Source: Candidatus Poribacteria bacterium
GTDB taxonomy: Bacteria; Poribacteria; WGA-4E; WGA-3G
Reading direction: 5' to 3'
DNA: 64,000 bases
Assembly (NCBI GenBank): GCA_958295815.1
Contig: OY282374.1
Span: forward strand, 2,376,856-2,440,855
In this document: one piece after another, positions 33,305 to 41,638 of the stretch
Position numbering within the stretch: position 1 is the stretch's first letter
How the letters are laid out: each line of letters opens with the position of its first letter
Notes under the pieces: model-generated
What the model was told of the DNA's origin: nothing
Databases searched by the model: none
The model's input: the letters and a program-made list of their open reading frames with translations, nothing else
Made by a program: the position numbers and the translations under genes

Positions 33305-34741
33305 ATGGAAAAATTTGATAAACCTACTGGAACAAGCGATTTTTTACCTGAACAGATGGTTCAGCGAAATTTCGTCGAAAATATAGTTCGTGAGACCTTT
33401 GAGACTTACGGATACGCGCAAGTTCAGACCCCGCTATTTGAGTCTTTCGCACTTTTATCTGCGCAATCTGGTGAGGAAATCCGACAGAAAATGTTTACAT
33501 TCGTCGGTTCTGATCGTGTAGACTACGCGTTGAGACCTGAAATGACTGCCCCTGTTTGTCGGCTCGTTGCTAACGGACAGCTCGGATACCGTCCCTATCC
33601 TTACAAACTCTACTACATCGGACAATGCGTCCGGCAGGAACCAACTGCAGACGGGGACGAAGTAAAAATGGAATTTCGACAGGCTGGTGTTGAACTCATT
33701 GGACCGGCTTCTGCACACGCCGACGCAGAAATCATCGCGATCCCTGTCCGTATCCTCGAAAAACTCAATATTTCACACACGAAGTTAAAAATCGGCAATA
33801 CGAGTATTTTCCGCGAGATTTTCAAACAGGTTTCACTGGATACAAAAGATCATGGTGAAATTATATGGGACATCGATTATCTTGCACGTCTGCGTGCTGA
33901 AGCTCAGGTTTGGGACCTGGAGACGTTCAGAGATGCCCTTAATATGTTACGCCGCTCACAAGGTGCCGATTATCAAGGTGATTATAAGATTGAATCCGCA
34001 GAGATTCAGGAATTAACTGACAGTAATATGTCTGCGTTCGCTGAGAAATTGCCAATAGTCGCTGAGGAGACCTATAAAACAAGATGGCAGCGCTATTTCG
34101 ATATTTCTGAGGAAACTGCCCAGTGTTGTATAGATGTCTCTAAAATTTCTGGGGACAGGGACACCGTTATGAAAGCTTGGGAGACGTATCTGGGTGGGAC
34201 GGCACAAGCAGCACGCCAAGAACTCCTCACGCTTTGTGATTACTTGGAAAACTACGACATTACAGACTTTGAAATCAATTTGGGAATTACACGCGGGTTT
34301 GATTTCTATACCGGCACGGTCTTTCAGATTGAGTTGCCTGAGAAACGCCGACCGCTCTGTGGGGGCGGAAGATACGACAAGCTAATTGAATCTTTTGGTG
34401 GCACACCGACCCCTGGCGCCGGGTTTGCGTTCCAATTTGATGCACTTGTAGAAGCGTTTACTGAAACAGCAAAAACAAATGTTAACGGGAAAAAAGACTA
34501 TTTCATCGCAGCAGAGACACCAGATATCCTTGCGGATGCACAACGACTTGCTGAAACCTTGCGGAGAAACGGTAAGAATGTGGAAGTAGATTTAATGGAA
34601 CGTGATCTACAAGCACAACAGGATTATGCTGACCAAACAAACTACAATTATCTGATACGATTAGTGTCTGATGAACCGATTTGTCGGATTCAAATGAAAA
34701 CTGGTGATACACAGGTAGTCACTGTTGCGGATCTCCTATAA
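33305..34741 (+). CDS. hisZ: HisZ-like regulatory subunit of ATP phosphoribosyltransferase (HisRS-like)
   Basis: 478 residues from ATG 33305; a TTG at 33263 is less likely. The class II synthetase fold is clear: GTSDFLPEQMVQR, ALRPEMTAPVCRLV and ITRGFDFYTGTVFQ. Where true HisRS reads GRYRQFxQ, this protein reads GDEVKMEFRQAGVELIG; the QAGVELIG end is typical of HisZ, and the ATP/His loop arginine pattern is gone. It is followed by a HisG without the ACT-like domain and by a genuine hisS. HisZ binds short HisG and gives histidine feedback inhibition of the first step of His synthesis. Unusual: it keeps a C-terminal anticodon-binding-like domain (KKDYFIAAETPD onward) that HisZ normally lacks. 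Confidence 0.8.
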   Translation: MEKFDKPTGTSDFLPEQMVQRNFVENIVRETFETYGYAQVQTPLFESFALLSAQSGEEIRQKMFTFVGSDRVDYALRPEMTAPVCRLVANGQLGYRPYPYKLYYIGQCVRQEPTADGDEVKMEFRQAGVELIGPASAHADAEIIAIPVRILEKLNISHTKLKIGNTSIFREIFKQVSLDTKDHGEIIWDIDYLARLRAEAQVWDLETFRDALNMLRRSQGADYQGDYKIESAEIQELTDSNMSAFAEKLPIVAEETYKTRWQRYFDISEETAQCCIDVSKISGDRDTVMKAWETYLGGTAQAARQELLTLCDYLENYDITDFEINLGITRGFDFYTGTVFQIELPEKRRPLCGGGRYDKLIESFGGTPTPGAGFAFQFDALVEAFTETAKTNVNGKKDYFIAAETPDILADAQRLAETLRRNGKNVEVDLMERDLQAQQDYADQTNYNYLIRLVSDEPICRIQMKTGDTQVVTVADLL

Positions 34742-34781
34742 TTTTACCATCTTTCACACTACAGAAAAAGGAGAATTTCTG

Positions 34782-35561
34782 ATGCAAACGGAATCACAAC
34801 GGACGCTGAAACTGCTTTTACCAAAAGGAAGTCTGCAGGGAGATACCCTTGAAATGTTTCAGCGTGCAGGGTATGAACCCAACGGTTACAATGAAACTGA
34901 CAGATCCTATCGTGCAACCTTCCGCGATGATAACGAATTTCAAATCAAGATTTCACGTCCACAAGAAATACCCGTCTACGTCGGCATGGATGACTTCTAC
35001 GATGTAGGAATTACCGGTCAGGATTGGGTTGAAGAGACTGACGCTGATGTCGAAGAAATCTTACCTTTGGAATATGGACACATTGACATTATTCTCGCTG
35101 TTCGAGAAGAACAAGATGACATCAATACATTTGAGGATTTAGTGAATCTCGCCGATAGAGACATTCGTATTTCCACCGAGTATTTGAACATCGCCGAGAA
35201 ATATATCCTTGAAAAAACGGAGAATAGAATCGCACCTGCGATTTTAACACCGTGGAAACGGCTTAATACGCGTGGCACTTACCATTCCCCTATCACGCTC
35301 ATGTTGTCTTTCGGAGCAACCGAGGGAAAACCGCCTGAAGAAGCCGATGCGATCATCGACAATTCTACGGCGTCTCGGCGTACAATCAAGGCAAATGCAC
35401 TCAAAGAAATTGAGCTTTTACGCGAATCTGAGTCCACGCTTATTGCTAATCCGAAGGCACTCACGGACTCGTGGAAGCGGGAAAAGATTGAAGAATTCAA
35501 GCAAAACCTACAGAAAGGTTTGCGGAGACGGCGGAGCCAGTCACTCCCCGGACACATTTAG
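34782..35561 (+). CDS. hisG: ATP phosphoribosyltransferase, HisZ-dependent form
   Basis: 259 residues from ATG 34782, with AAAAGGAG just ahead. It condenses ATP and PRPP, the committed step of histidine synthesis, in the cytoplasm. Family marks are LKLLLPKGSLQGDTLEMFQRAGY, VYVGMDDFYDVGITGQDWVEE and EADAIIDNSTASRRTIKANALKEI. The C-terminal ACT-like regulatory domain of long HisG is absent, so it should need HisZ, which is encoded 40 bp upstream. It is somewhat longer than typical short HisG (about 210-230) because of internal insertions and a basic tail. The downstream hisS starts 11 bp after its stop. Confidence 0.9.
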   Translation: MQTESQRTLKLLLPKGSLQGDTLEMFQRAGYEPNGYNETDRSYRATFRDDNEFQIKISRPQEIPVYVGMDDFYDVGITGQDWVEETDADVEEILPLEYGHIDIILAVREEQDDINTFEDLVNLADRDIRISTEYLNIAEKYILEKTENRIAPAILTPWKRLNTRGTYHSPITLMLSFGATEGKPPEEADAIIDNSTASRRTIKANALKEIELLRESESTLIANPKALTDSWKREKIEEFKQNLQKGLRRRRSQSLPGHI

Positions 35562-35572
35562 GAGTATAACCT

Positions 35573-36904
35573 ATGGCAAGCTCTTTTATTAAACCGCGAG
35601 TTCCGCGAGGGATGCGAGACATCCTACCTGAGCAGATGATTCGCAGGCAATATGTTATAGACGTTATTCGCGACGTTTTTGAAGAATTCGGCTTCGAGCC
35701 TCTGCAAACACCCGCGCTTGAATTGTCTGAAGTGCTCACCGGTAAATATGGACCTGACGCTGAGAAACTCATCTATCAGGCAGGTCATACAGGTGGAAAG
35801 GAGGACATCTCCCTCCGCTACGATCTTTCGGTGCCGCTCTGCCGGGTCGTTGCAATGTATCCACAACTACCCAAACCGTTTAAGAGATACCAGATTGATC
35901 CCGTCTGGCGAGCGGAACGTCCACAGAAGGGACGCTATCGTCAATTCTTCCAGTGTGATGCAGATACGGTAGGGAGCGACAGCATGCTCGCTGATGCTGA
36001 AAACGTTAATCTCATCTATCAGATACTCACTCGACTCGGTTTCAAACAATTCGAGATTAATATCAATGACCGAAAATTAATCACAGGTATTGGGCAATTC
36101 GCTGGTGTGCCTCATGAGCAACTTGGTGGACTCTATCGGTCTATTGACAAATTGGATAAAATTGGACTGGAAGGCGTCAGGACAGAATTAGTGGATAATC
36201 AGATCCCAGAACCCGTTATTGAGAAACTGCTTAACCTACTCCAGATTGAAGGTGATCCATCCATGGTTCTAAACGCACTCTCCGAACAACTCGGCGACTC
36301 TGAGGTGGCAAGAGAAGGGATCGCAGAATTGAAAGAACTGTGCGCCTATCTCACAACGCTTGGCGTACCCCATGAATTCTATAGAGTGAATGTTGCGATG
36401 GTGCGTGGTTTGGAATACTACACTGGACCTATCTATGAGACCGTTGTCGAAGAACCGAAAATCGGGAGCATTACCGGTGGTGGCAGATATGATGAACTCA
36501 TCGGTAGTTTCAGCAAACAGGGTCATCCGGCAACAGGCACCAGTTTTGGTATTGAACGCATTATTGACGTTATGGAAGAATTCGACATGTTTCCGCCAGC
36601 TGTAGGGAAAACGGTAACACAAGTGTTGGTGACTGTTTTCGATGCTGAACTTGCCCAAGAGTCGCTGAAATTGGCGACGCTTCTTCGTAGTAGTGGCATC
36701 CGTACAGAGGTCTATTGCCGTCCAGCGCGTCTGAGTGCACAGATAAAGTATGCGGATACCAAAGGGATCCCGTATGCTGTGATTCTCGGATCCGATGAGG
36801 TAGAAGCAGGTACGGTCGCAGTTCGGGATCTCGCGAGTAGAAATCAACAAGTTATCCCGCGTGGTAACCTTGTCGAACACATCCAAGAATTGGCGAGAAC
36901 CTAA
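35573..36904 (+). CDS. hisS: histidyl-tRNA synthetase
   Basis: 443 residues, RBS GGAG before ATG 35573. Charges tRNA-His. Motif 1 includes RGMRDILPEQMIRRQ; motif 2 is VWRAERPQKGRYRQFFQCDADTVG, intact; the histidine site VRGLEYYTGPIYE and motif 3 ITGGGRYDELIGSF/GTSFGIERI follow, then the anticodon-binding domain (VLVTVFDAELAQESLKLATLLR onward). SLRYDLSVPLCRVVA and QCDADTVG resemble the archaeal/eukaryal branch rather than the E. coli type. As third gene of the operon under the His leader peptide, it would be induced when charged tRNA-His falls, which makes physiological sense. Confidence 0.92.
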   Translation: MASSFIKPRVPRGMRDILPEQMIRRQYVIDVIRDVFEEFGFEPLQTPALELSEVLTGKYGPDAEKLIYQAGHTGGKEDISLRYDLSVPLCRVVAMYPQLPKPFKRYQIDPVWRAERPQKGRYRQFFQCDADTVGSDSMLADAENVNLIYQILTRLGFKQFEININDRKLITGIGQFAGVPHEQLGGLYRSIDKLDKIGLEGVRTELVDNQIPEPVIEKLLNLLQIEGDPSMVLNALSEQLGDSEVAREGIAELKELCAYLTTLGVPHEFYRVNVAMVRGLEYYTGPIYETVVEEPKIGSITGGGRYDELIGSFSKQGHPATGTSFGIERIIDVMEEFDMFPPAVGKTVTQVLVTVFDAELAQESLKLATLLRSSGIRTEVYCRPARLSAQIKYADTKGIPYAVILGSDEVEAGTVAVRDLASRNQQVIPRGNLVEHIQELART

Positions 36905-36939
36905 TTGTTTATCCTATAACAATGGAAGCAAGGTAGAAA

Positions 36940-38127
36940 ATGAAGCAGCTTTATCAACACGGTAATTTTACTCGGTATGTCCTTTTGCTCTGTTGCGTCA
37001 TTCAAATAGTGCAACTGACAGGTGCGGGGTGTAGCCATACCAAACCGTACTACCATTCTGACATACCCGAAATCGGAAAAGGTAATAGTGACACAGACAG
37101 CGTGCTTCACTATCGCCTTTTGCTACTCGGTGACGGCGGTGCCCCAAAACCGGATGAACCTGTCCTTAGAACTCTCGGTGAATGGGCGCGGAAAGATGCT
37201 GCAAAAACGAGCGTTATCTTCTTAGGGGATAATATGTACCCAGAAGGGATGACAGAACGAAAAAAGCACGAAGCAGCAGAACGGCTCACACCACAACTCA
37301 CTGTTATTAAAACCGCTGGTGCCCGCGGATTGTTCATTCCGGGAAACCATGATTGGGCAAAAGGGAAAGCAAACGGACTTGATGCAGTAATCGCACAAGA
37401 GAAGTTTATCAACGAAGCACTTGCTGGTGAACAGAATTTTCTACCATCTGGGGGTTCACCGGGTCCAGTTGCACTTGAGCTTCCAAAAGACAATCCCGCA
37501 GTCCGACTTATAGTTCTCGATACACAATGGTGGCTCCACCAACATGAAAAACATCAGAAATCACTTGAAACAGTTATCGAAGAACTTATAGAGTTATTAG
37601 ATACCGAATTGCCAGTTATCGTTGTAGGACACCATCCACTGCAGACTTATGGACCACATGGTGGTTTCTTCGATTGGAAGTCTCACCTTTTTCCTGCCAG
37701 GGATCTGAAAAGATGGCTTTGGGTGCCGATACCGATAATTGGGTCTGCCTTTCCTTATGCCCGACAGTACATCTACAGATCAGATCAAGACATGAGTGGT
37801 GCCCGTAACAAAAATATGGTAGCACAATTGAATGGCGCATTTTCCAGTCGAAAATCTACATCCCAAAACACACCTCTTTTAATTTATGCATCCGGACATG
37901 ATCATTCGCTACAAGTCTTAAAAAGTGATACCGTGGATTATTTTCTGGTCAGTGGAGCCGCAGCGAGTCGGAAAGTGACGGAAGTGATGTCTGGGGAAGA
38001 TACTTTATTCGCGCATCAGCATACCGGTTTTATGGCTATCGATTTTTTCACTGATGGGAAAATATTGCTGCGCGTGGTTGAACCTGAGGAAAAAGACGTT
38101 CTATTTCACCGATGGTTGATTTTTTAG
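36940..38127 (+). CDS. metallophosphoesterase lipoprotein
   Basis: 395 residues. A hydrophobic signal ends in the lipobox LTGAGC, so it is membrane-attached and exported. The calcineurin-like metal motifs are complete and in order: LLGDGG (first Asp), FLGDNMYPEG, GNHDW, VVGHHPL and ASGHDHSLQ. This spacing fits purple-acid-phosphatase-like phosphodiesterases. It probably frees phosphate from extracellular or periplasmic phosphoesters. It starts 36 bp after hisS, and may be read through from the his operon; whether it has its own promoter I cannot see. Confidence 0.85.
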   Translation: MKQLYQHGNFTRYVLLLCCVIQIVQLTGAGCSHTKPYYHSDIPEIGKGNSDTDSVLHYRLLLLGDGGAPKPDEPVLRTLGEWARKDAAKTSVIFLGDNMYPEGMTERKKHEAAERLTPQLTVIKTAGARGLFIPGNHDWAKGKANGLDAVIAQEKFINEALAGEQNFLPSGGSPGPVALELPKDNPAVRLIVLDTQWWLHQHEKHQKSLETVIEELIELLDTELPVIVVGHHPLQTYGPHGGFFDWKSHLFPARDLKRWLWVPIPIIGSAFPYARQYIYRSDQDMSGARNKNMVAQLNGAFSSRKSTSQNTPLLIYASGHDHSLQVLKSDTVDYFLVSGAAASRKVTEVMSGEDTLFAHQHTGFMAIDFFTDGKILLRVVEPEEKDVLFHRWLIF

Positions 38128-38180
38128 AAATTCAATCTAAATTGCTGATTCTATGGTAAAAAAAGTCTTTTGAGAATGCC

Positions 38181-38325
38181 CTACAAGCCCCCTGAAAAAG
38201 ATGCCCCGCTATGTAAACCCTACCAGAAAAAACGGAAGGGCTTGTAGCGGGTCAATAAGTAACATCTCAATTGAATTCAAGGTCAGTATTATACACATTA
38301 GGCAGGACAAAAATATGTCCTGCCT
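38181..38325. repeat. two inverted repeats between convergent genes
   Basis: CTACAAGCCC (38181-38190) and GGGCTTGTAG (38238-38247) form a widely spaced inverted repeat. AGGCAGGACA (38300-38309) and TGTCCTGCCT (38316-38325) form a perfect 10-bp hairpin just after the 3' end of the minus-strand gene at 38341. The second may terminate that gene, but it has no T-run on either strand. Confidence 0.5.
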
Positions 38326-38340
38326 ATGTTCTACTTTTCT

Positions 38341-38664
38341 CTATTTGCGATTCTGGCGAGCGTACTTTAAAAATTCTACATCTCGTAGAAACGGTTCGGC
38401 ATCCTCCAACTCAGAACGAATTTCTTGTAAGTCTCCAACAATCTGCTGCAAATCCGAATCCACTTGGCGATAAGTCTCTTGGGCTTTATTCGATTTATAT
38501 CCTGACCCTCTCAGGTGATACGACGTTCCCACCCAGACACACGCGAGTATAGTGATTGTCGTTGTACCCGCCACTATTGCCAAGATAGCGATAAATGCAA
38601 CGGTATACTTGATGACGAAGAAGAACATCAGTCCAAGAAAAATCAGCAGTAGTAGTGTCAGCAT
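38341..38664 (-). CDS. small membrane protein with coiled-coil tail
   Basis: 107 residues, RBS GGGGAAG before ATG 38664. Two hydrophobic stretches (about 2-19 and 22-45), then the sequence ITILACVWVGTSY and a charged coiled coil (YRQVDSDLQQIVGDLQEIRSELEDAEPF). The ITxLxCVxxGTSY segment is nearly repeated in the upstream gene, so these are paralogues. The layout (N-terminal membrane helix, C-terminal coiled coil) recalls PspB-like stress proteins, but I do not claim that family. The two genes are 14 bp apart and surely co-transcribed. Confidence 0.65.
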   Translation of the reverse strand: MLTLLLLIFLGLMFFFVIKYTVAFIAILAIVAGTTTITILACVWVGTSYHLRGSGYKSNKAQETYRQVDSDLQQIVGDLQEIRSELEDAEPFLRDVEFLKYARQNRK

Positions 38665-38678
38665 TTTGTTCTTCCCCT

Positions 38679-38915
38679 TTACTCACCTACGCCTTTGGCG
38701 ATTTGAATGAGCTGTTTCACTTCCTGTTTGAGGACAAGTATTTCTTGTTGAACATCATTAACTTTCTGCTGTAGGGTTTCTATCTCGCGTTGGGATGCTC
38801 CCTTCTGCAAACCATTTTTCTTCGCCGAGTAAGATGTACCCATCAAAACACATCCGAGTGTTGTTATTGAGATACTCCCAAATACAATCGCGATAATCAG
38901 AATAATTTCTCCCAT
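38679..38915 (-). CDS. small membrane protein with coiled-coil tail, paralogue of its neighbour
   Basis: 78 residues from ATG 38915, chosen because GGAGGT stands just before it; an upstream in-frame start at 38975 has none and would lie in a repeat. One membrane segment (about 3-22, IILIIAIVFGSISITTLGCVLMG), then SYSAKKNG and a long coiled coil (SQREIETLQQKVNDVQQEILVLKQEVKQLIQ). Its SITTLGCVLMGTSY matches ITILACVWVGTSY of the downstream protein. Role unknown; envelope-stress sensing is one possibility. Confidence 0.65.
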   Translation of the reverse strand: MGEIILIIAIVFGSISITTLGCVLMGTSYSAKKNGLQKGASQREIETLQQKVNDVQQEILVLKQEVKQLIQIAKGVGE

Positions 38916-38951
38916 TTTCAATACCTCCATCTTTCTATTTCTTTCACTCTT

Positions 38952-39011
38952 TGTAGGAGGGGTTTGTAACCCCAACTCTTACAAGTGTTCATGAAATTGT
39001 AATTCACTATA
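38952..39011 (-). repeat. dispersed repeat family B, copy 2 (inverted)
   Basis: GTAGGAGGGGTTTGTAACCCC..CTTACAAGTGTTCATGAAATTGTAATTCACTATA. The reverse complement follows the copy at 25572 base for base over most of its length. Confidence 0.7.
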
Positions 39012-39056
39012 AAATGTAGTCTTATTTTATTAGAGTCGGTATTGGAGAAAAAGATA

Positions 39057-39092
39057 GAAAAAAAATGGCGAGGTAAGAAACCTCGCCATTTT
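39057..39092 (-). terminator. intrinsic terminator of the recombinase gene
   Basis: A perfect 12-bp stem AAAATGGCGAGG (39062-39073) / CCTCGCCATTTT (39081-39092). On the minus strand a run of eight T follows the stem, about 40 bp after the stop codon at 39132. The GGCGAGG core equals that of the hairpin at 1354. Confidence 0.8.
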
Positions 39093-39131
39093 ACGGCATC
39101 TAAGTGATTATAAAGTCTACCATGTATCTAT

Positions 39132-39899
39132 TTAAACAAATTTTGGTGTAATTTTTTCGTCTTCTGATTGAAAAGATTGTTCTGATTCGTCTTTCTGAAG
39201 GAGTCGTGCGACGTCATACCCTCTTCTGAGCAATTCGACTAAGAGCACGTCATCCGTGGCTCCATTTACCGAAGGTGACGTTTTCGTTGTTACGTCACCT
39301 TCGCTGTGTACCGACATCGCTTCCGATGCTTCCCGCACACTCGCGTAGTTGACGCCCAAGTACCGTTGCGTTGTAATCACGCTTTTATGCCCCAACATCT
39401 CTTGTACAGCGTAAATATCGTTCGTCTGCTCATAGAGGCGCTGCGCATAAGACTTCCGTAGAGAATGTGTCCCAAGCTTTCCATTCAGACCCGCAGCCTC
39501 AAACGCGTTCTTCAGCAAATCGTGCGCTGCCTTTCTGGTCATCATCTGCGAACCTTGTCCATTTCGTGACGGAAACAGTGGACGGGTGGGATCGATATTT
39601 CCATACAGCTCAACCTGCCAAGCGATAATATTATCAATCGCCTGCCTACCGTCCGCATTTACGGGTACGGCTCTTGATACCTCGCCGCCTTTCACGATAC
39701 TTAAATCAAATAGCAAGTCTTTGACAGGCTTGCCATTCTGCCATACATCGTTCACTCTCAGCGCGAGCAGTTCACTAATACGTCCACCGACGGACACGCC
39801 TAACATAAAGAGGCTCTGATTCCGAACGGCAAATACACCATTAAAGGCTCGCGATACTTTACGAATTTCAACATTATCTAAAGGTCTTGTACCTTTCAT
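39132..39899 (-). CDS. tyrosine recombinase, catalytic domain only
   Basis: 255 residues. The full catalytic set is present: Arg in GGRISELLALR, Lys in SIVKGGE, HSLRKSYA (HxxR), MLGHKS (His) and TTQRYLGV (nucleophile Tyr). The N-terminal SAM-like core-binding domain of integrases is missing; only about 20 residues precede the catalytic fold. An extra 60-residue tail follows the Tyr. It could be a stand-alone short recombinase or need a helper for DNA binding. No att-like direct repeats flanking a mobile unit are visible; neighbours are ordinary genes. A strong terminator follows it. Confidence 0.85.
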   Translation of the reverse strand: MKGTRPLDNVEIRKVSRAFNGVFAVRNQSLFMLGVSVGGRISELLALRVNDVWQNGKPVKDLLFDLSIVKGGEVSRAVPVNADGRQAIDNIIAWQVELYGNIDPTRPLFPSRNGQGSQMMTRKAAHDLLKNAFEAAGLNGKLGTHSLRKSYAQRLYEQTNDIYAVQEMLGHKSVITTQRYLGVNYASVREASEAMSVHSEGDVTTKTSPSVNGATDDVLLVELLRRGYDVARLLQKDESEQSFQSEDEKITPKFV

Positions 39900-39978
39900 G
39901 CAAAAAACTCCTGTTCCACAGTAATGTATACCATTTAAAACGGAATAAGTCTTTATTGGTTTCTAACCTATGATGATC

Positions 39979-41370
39979 TTACGGTTTGTCGCACAGCTCA
40001 TACACTAACTGCTCCAGAGTAGCTATTGCATCCGTCTGGCTCGTTTTCAGTTCGGTGTCTACTGTTAAGGTTTTCTCAAGCCCAGCCGAGAGTTCTTCAG
40101 TTGTGAAGGAATGAAGCGTCTGAAAAATCTTGTAAGCGACATAAGGATTCTGCTTCAGTATGTTGTGGGTAGTAGATTTAGGTAAGAGACTTCCTATCTC
40201 TTCAGCAATGGGTTGGTAAATATTTTTTATAAAATCTTGAAGCGGCATCCGGCTACGGAGCGGTCGAAGACCTCTTTTTTCAGCGATTAACTTGGCTTGG
40301 AGTGCAAATCGGAAGTGGCGTGCGATCGTTGCATTAACCGGAATCGGATCTTGACCGCTCGCTAATACGTCGTGGAGGCTTTTCAATGCTTGTCTAACGG
40401 AACGTTTTCCAATCGCATCGGTTAAGTCAAAGATATTGTCGAACGTATTCTGCGTCACAACGTTCTGGATATCTTGCTCATCCACTTGGCGTTTGTCTCC
40501 CACAAAATTGATAATCTTATTGATGGCTTCAGCAATAGTATGCATGTCGCCTCCGGTGCGGATCCGGAGTTGCGAGAAAGCGCGCGGTGTTATCTGTTTC
40601 TCGAATTCAGAAAGTTTTTCTGTGACCTTTATATAGAGCGGATCTCGGTTCAGCGATGTCCCAGCTTCCACTGGCGCGAAAGACCTGTAGCGTCCCACGC
40701 TCTCAATCGCCCTGACAAGCCTATTCCGTTCGTTTACAGTGCCCCGCACCGTGAATATCAGCACACTGTTTTTCGGAAGGTCACCTTCAAGCCATTCGAG
40801 CATCAATTCGACATCATCAACGGCACTGGCGTCTGTAGAATATAGGTCCAGTTGTTGGGCAATTTGCGGTAAACGTTCTAAAAATCCGCGTTCTTCATCA
40901 TTCAATCTCGTATTTAGTTCATTGATAAGAGAAACAACGGAATTTTCGTAGTCAAAATGCTGTTCGGCAATCTGATACGGTTTAACCTCCAAAATCTTTG
41001 CCATTGTAGAGATACATTTTTGTGGGTCTGTGGTCTCAATTTTAAACGCATTTCGGAGGACTGTTATGGGTGTAGAACGTTGCTGCGCTTTAAACAGACC
41101 GGTGTCGCGGACGACTACAGCCCGCCAGTCGGACATGACGGGATAGGTATCTACTTGGCTGAGGATCTCTTGGGTTGTGACATCCGTGCCTTCTAAGAAG
41201 GAGAGATTGAAATCCCGGGTTTCAGGCGTCAGAAGGTGATCAAGCATCTGTTTCAAGGTGCCTTCAATCAGGAAATTTTCCTCGCCACAGAGCAGATACA
41301 CGGGTAGGATTTTATTCGCTTGGATTTCACGGAGGATGTTGGGAGGTGTTTTTGTCTGTTTCTGTCTCAT
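39979..41370 (-). CDS. holA: DNA polymerase III delta subunit, enlarged
   Basis: 463 residues. HolA opens the beta clamp as part of the clamp loader. Family signs: ILPVYLLCGEENFLIEGTLKQMLD at the start, the LPKNSVLIFTVRGTVNERNRLVRAIE strand, FSQLRIRTGGDMHTIAEAINKIINFVG, and the C-terminal FDLTDAIGKRSVRQALKSLHDVLASGQDPIPV collar region. It is about 120 residues longer than typical (340), with most of the extra between residues 105 and 200 (IETTDPQKCISTMAKILEV onward), inside the clamp-binding ATPase-like domain. A second stretch may bring it out of range. It lies alone between a recombinase and FmdB. Confidence 0.85.
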   Translation of the reverse strand: MRQKQTKTPPNILREIQANKILPVYLLCGEENFLIEGTLKQMLDHLLTPETRDFNLSFLEGTDVTTQEILSQVDTYPVMSDWRAVVVRDTGLFKAQQRSTPITVLRNAFKIETTDPQKCISTMAKILEVKPYQIAEQHFDYENSVVSLINELNTRLNDEERGFLERLPQIAQQLDLYSTDASAVDDVELMLEWLEGDLPKNSVLIFTVRGTVNERNRLVRAIESVGRYRSFAPVEAGTSLNRDPLYIKVTEKLSEFEKQITPRAFSQLRIRTGGDMHTIAEAINKIINFVGDKRQVDEQDIQNVVTQNTFDNIFDLTDAIGKRSVRQALKSLHDVLASGQDPIPVNATIARHFRFALQAKLIAEKRGLRPLRSRMPLQDFIKNIYQPIAEEIGSLLPKSTTHNILKQNPYVAYKIFQTLHSFTTEELSAGLEKTLTVDTELKTSQTDAIATLEQLVYELCDKP

Positions 41371-41444
41371 CTAAGTTTTCGACTGGACCTCCAAATTAAT
41401 TCGGGAATAGTTGGTGAGGGCTAACTGCCACCACTTGGAATCAC

Positions 41445-41627
41445 TCAGGTTGCGTTATCGCTGAAGGATTCCTTTTGGGTGCCTACAGCAGCAAACGCCG
41501 AGAAGCGTTTGGTCGTGTCCTGTGTGCCACAACGCGGGCATTTCGTAGGTGCTTCTACCTTACTCACACGTTGAAGCACCTCAAACTCATTTGTGCAATC
41601 GTTGCATCGATATTCAAAGATTGGCAT
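41445..41627 (-). CDS. FmdB-type zinc-ribbon protein
   Basis: 60 residues, RBS AAGGAAA before ATG 41627. Starts MPIFEYRCNDCTNEFEVLQRV and continues TKCPRCG: two CxxC pairs binding one zinc, the mark of the FmdB putative regulatory family. It is followed by AFAAVGTQKES. The family is abundant and its function is largely unknown; first described next to a formamidase gene. It sits 11 bp after the CARDB/cyclase protein gene on the same strand and may share its transcript. Confidence 0.8.
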   Translation of the reverse strand: MPIFEYRCNDCTNEFEVLQRVSKVEAPTKCPRCGTQDTTKRFSAFAAVGTQKESFSDNAT

Positions 41628-41638
41628 TATTTTCCTTA

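Noticed and set aside
33305-34741. A second histidyl-tRNA synthetase
   Set aside because: The motif 2 loop that contacts ATP and histidine is altered and the neighbouring HisG is of the HisZ-dependent type.
39132-39899. A genomic island marked by the recombinase
   Set aside because: No flanking att-like direct repeats or phage genes; holA and ordinary genes lie beside it.
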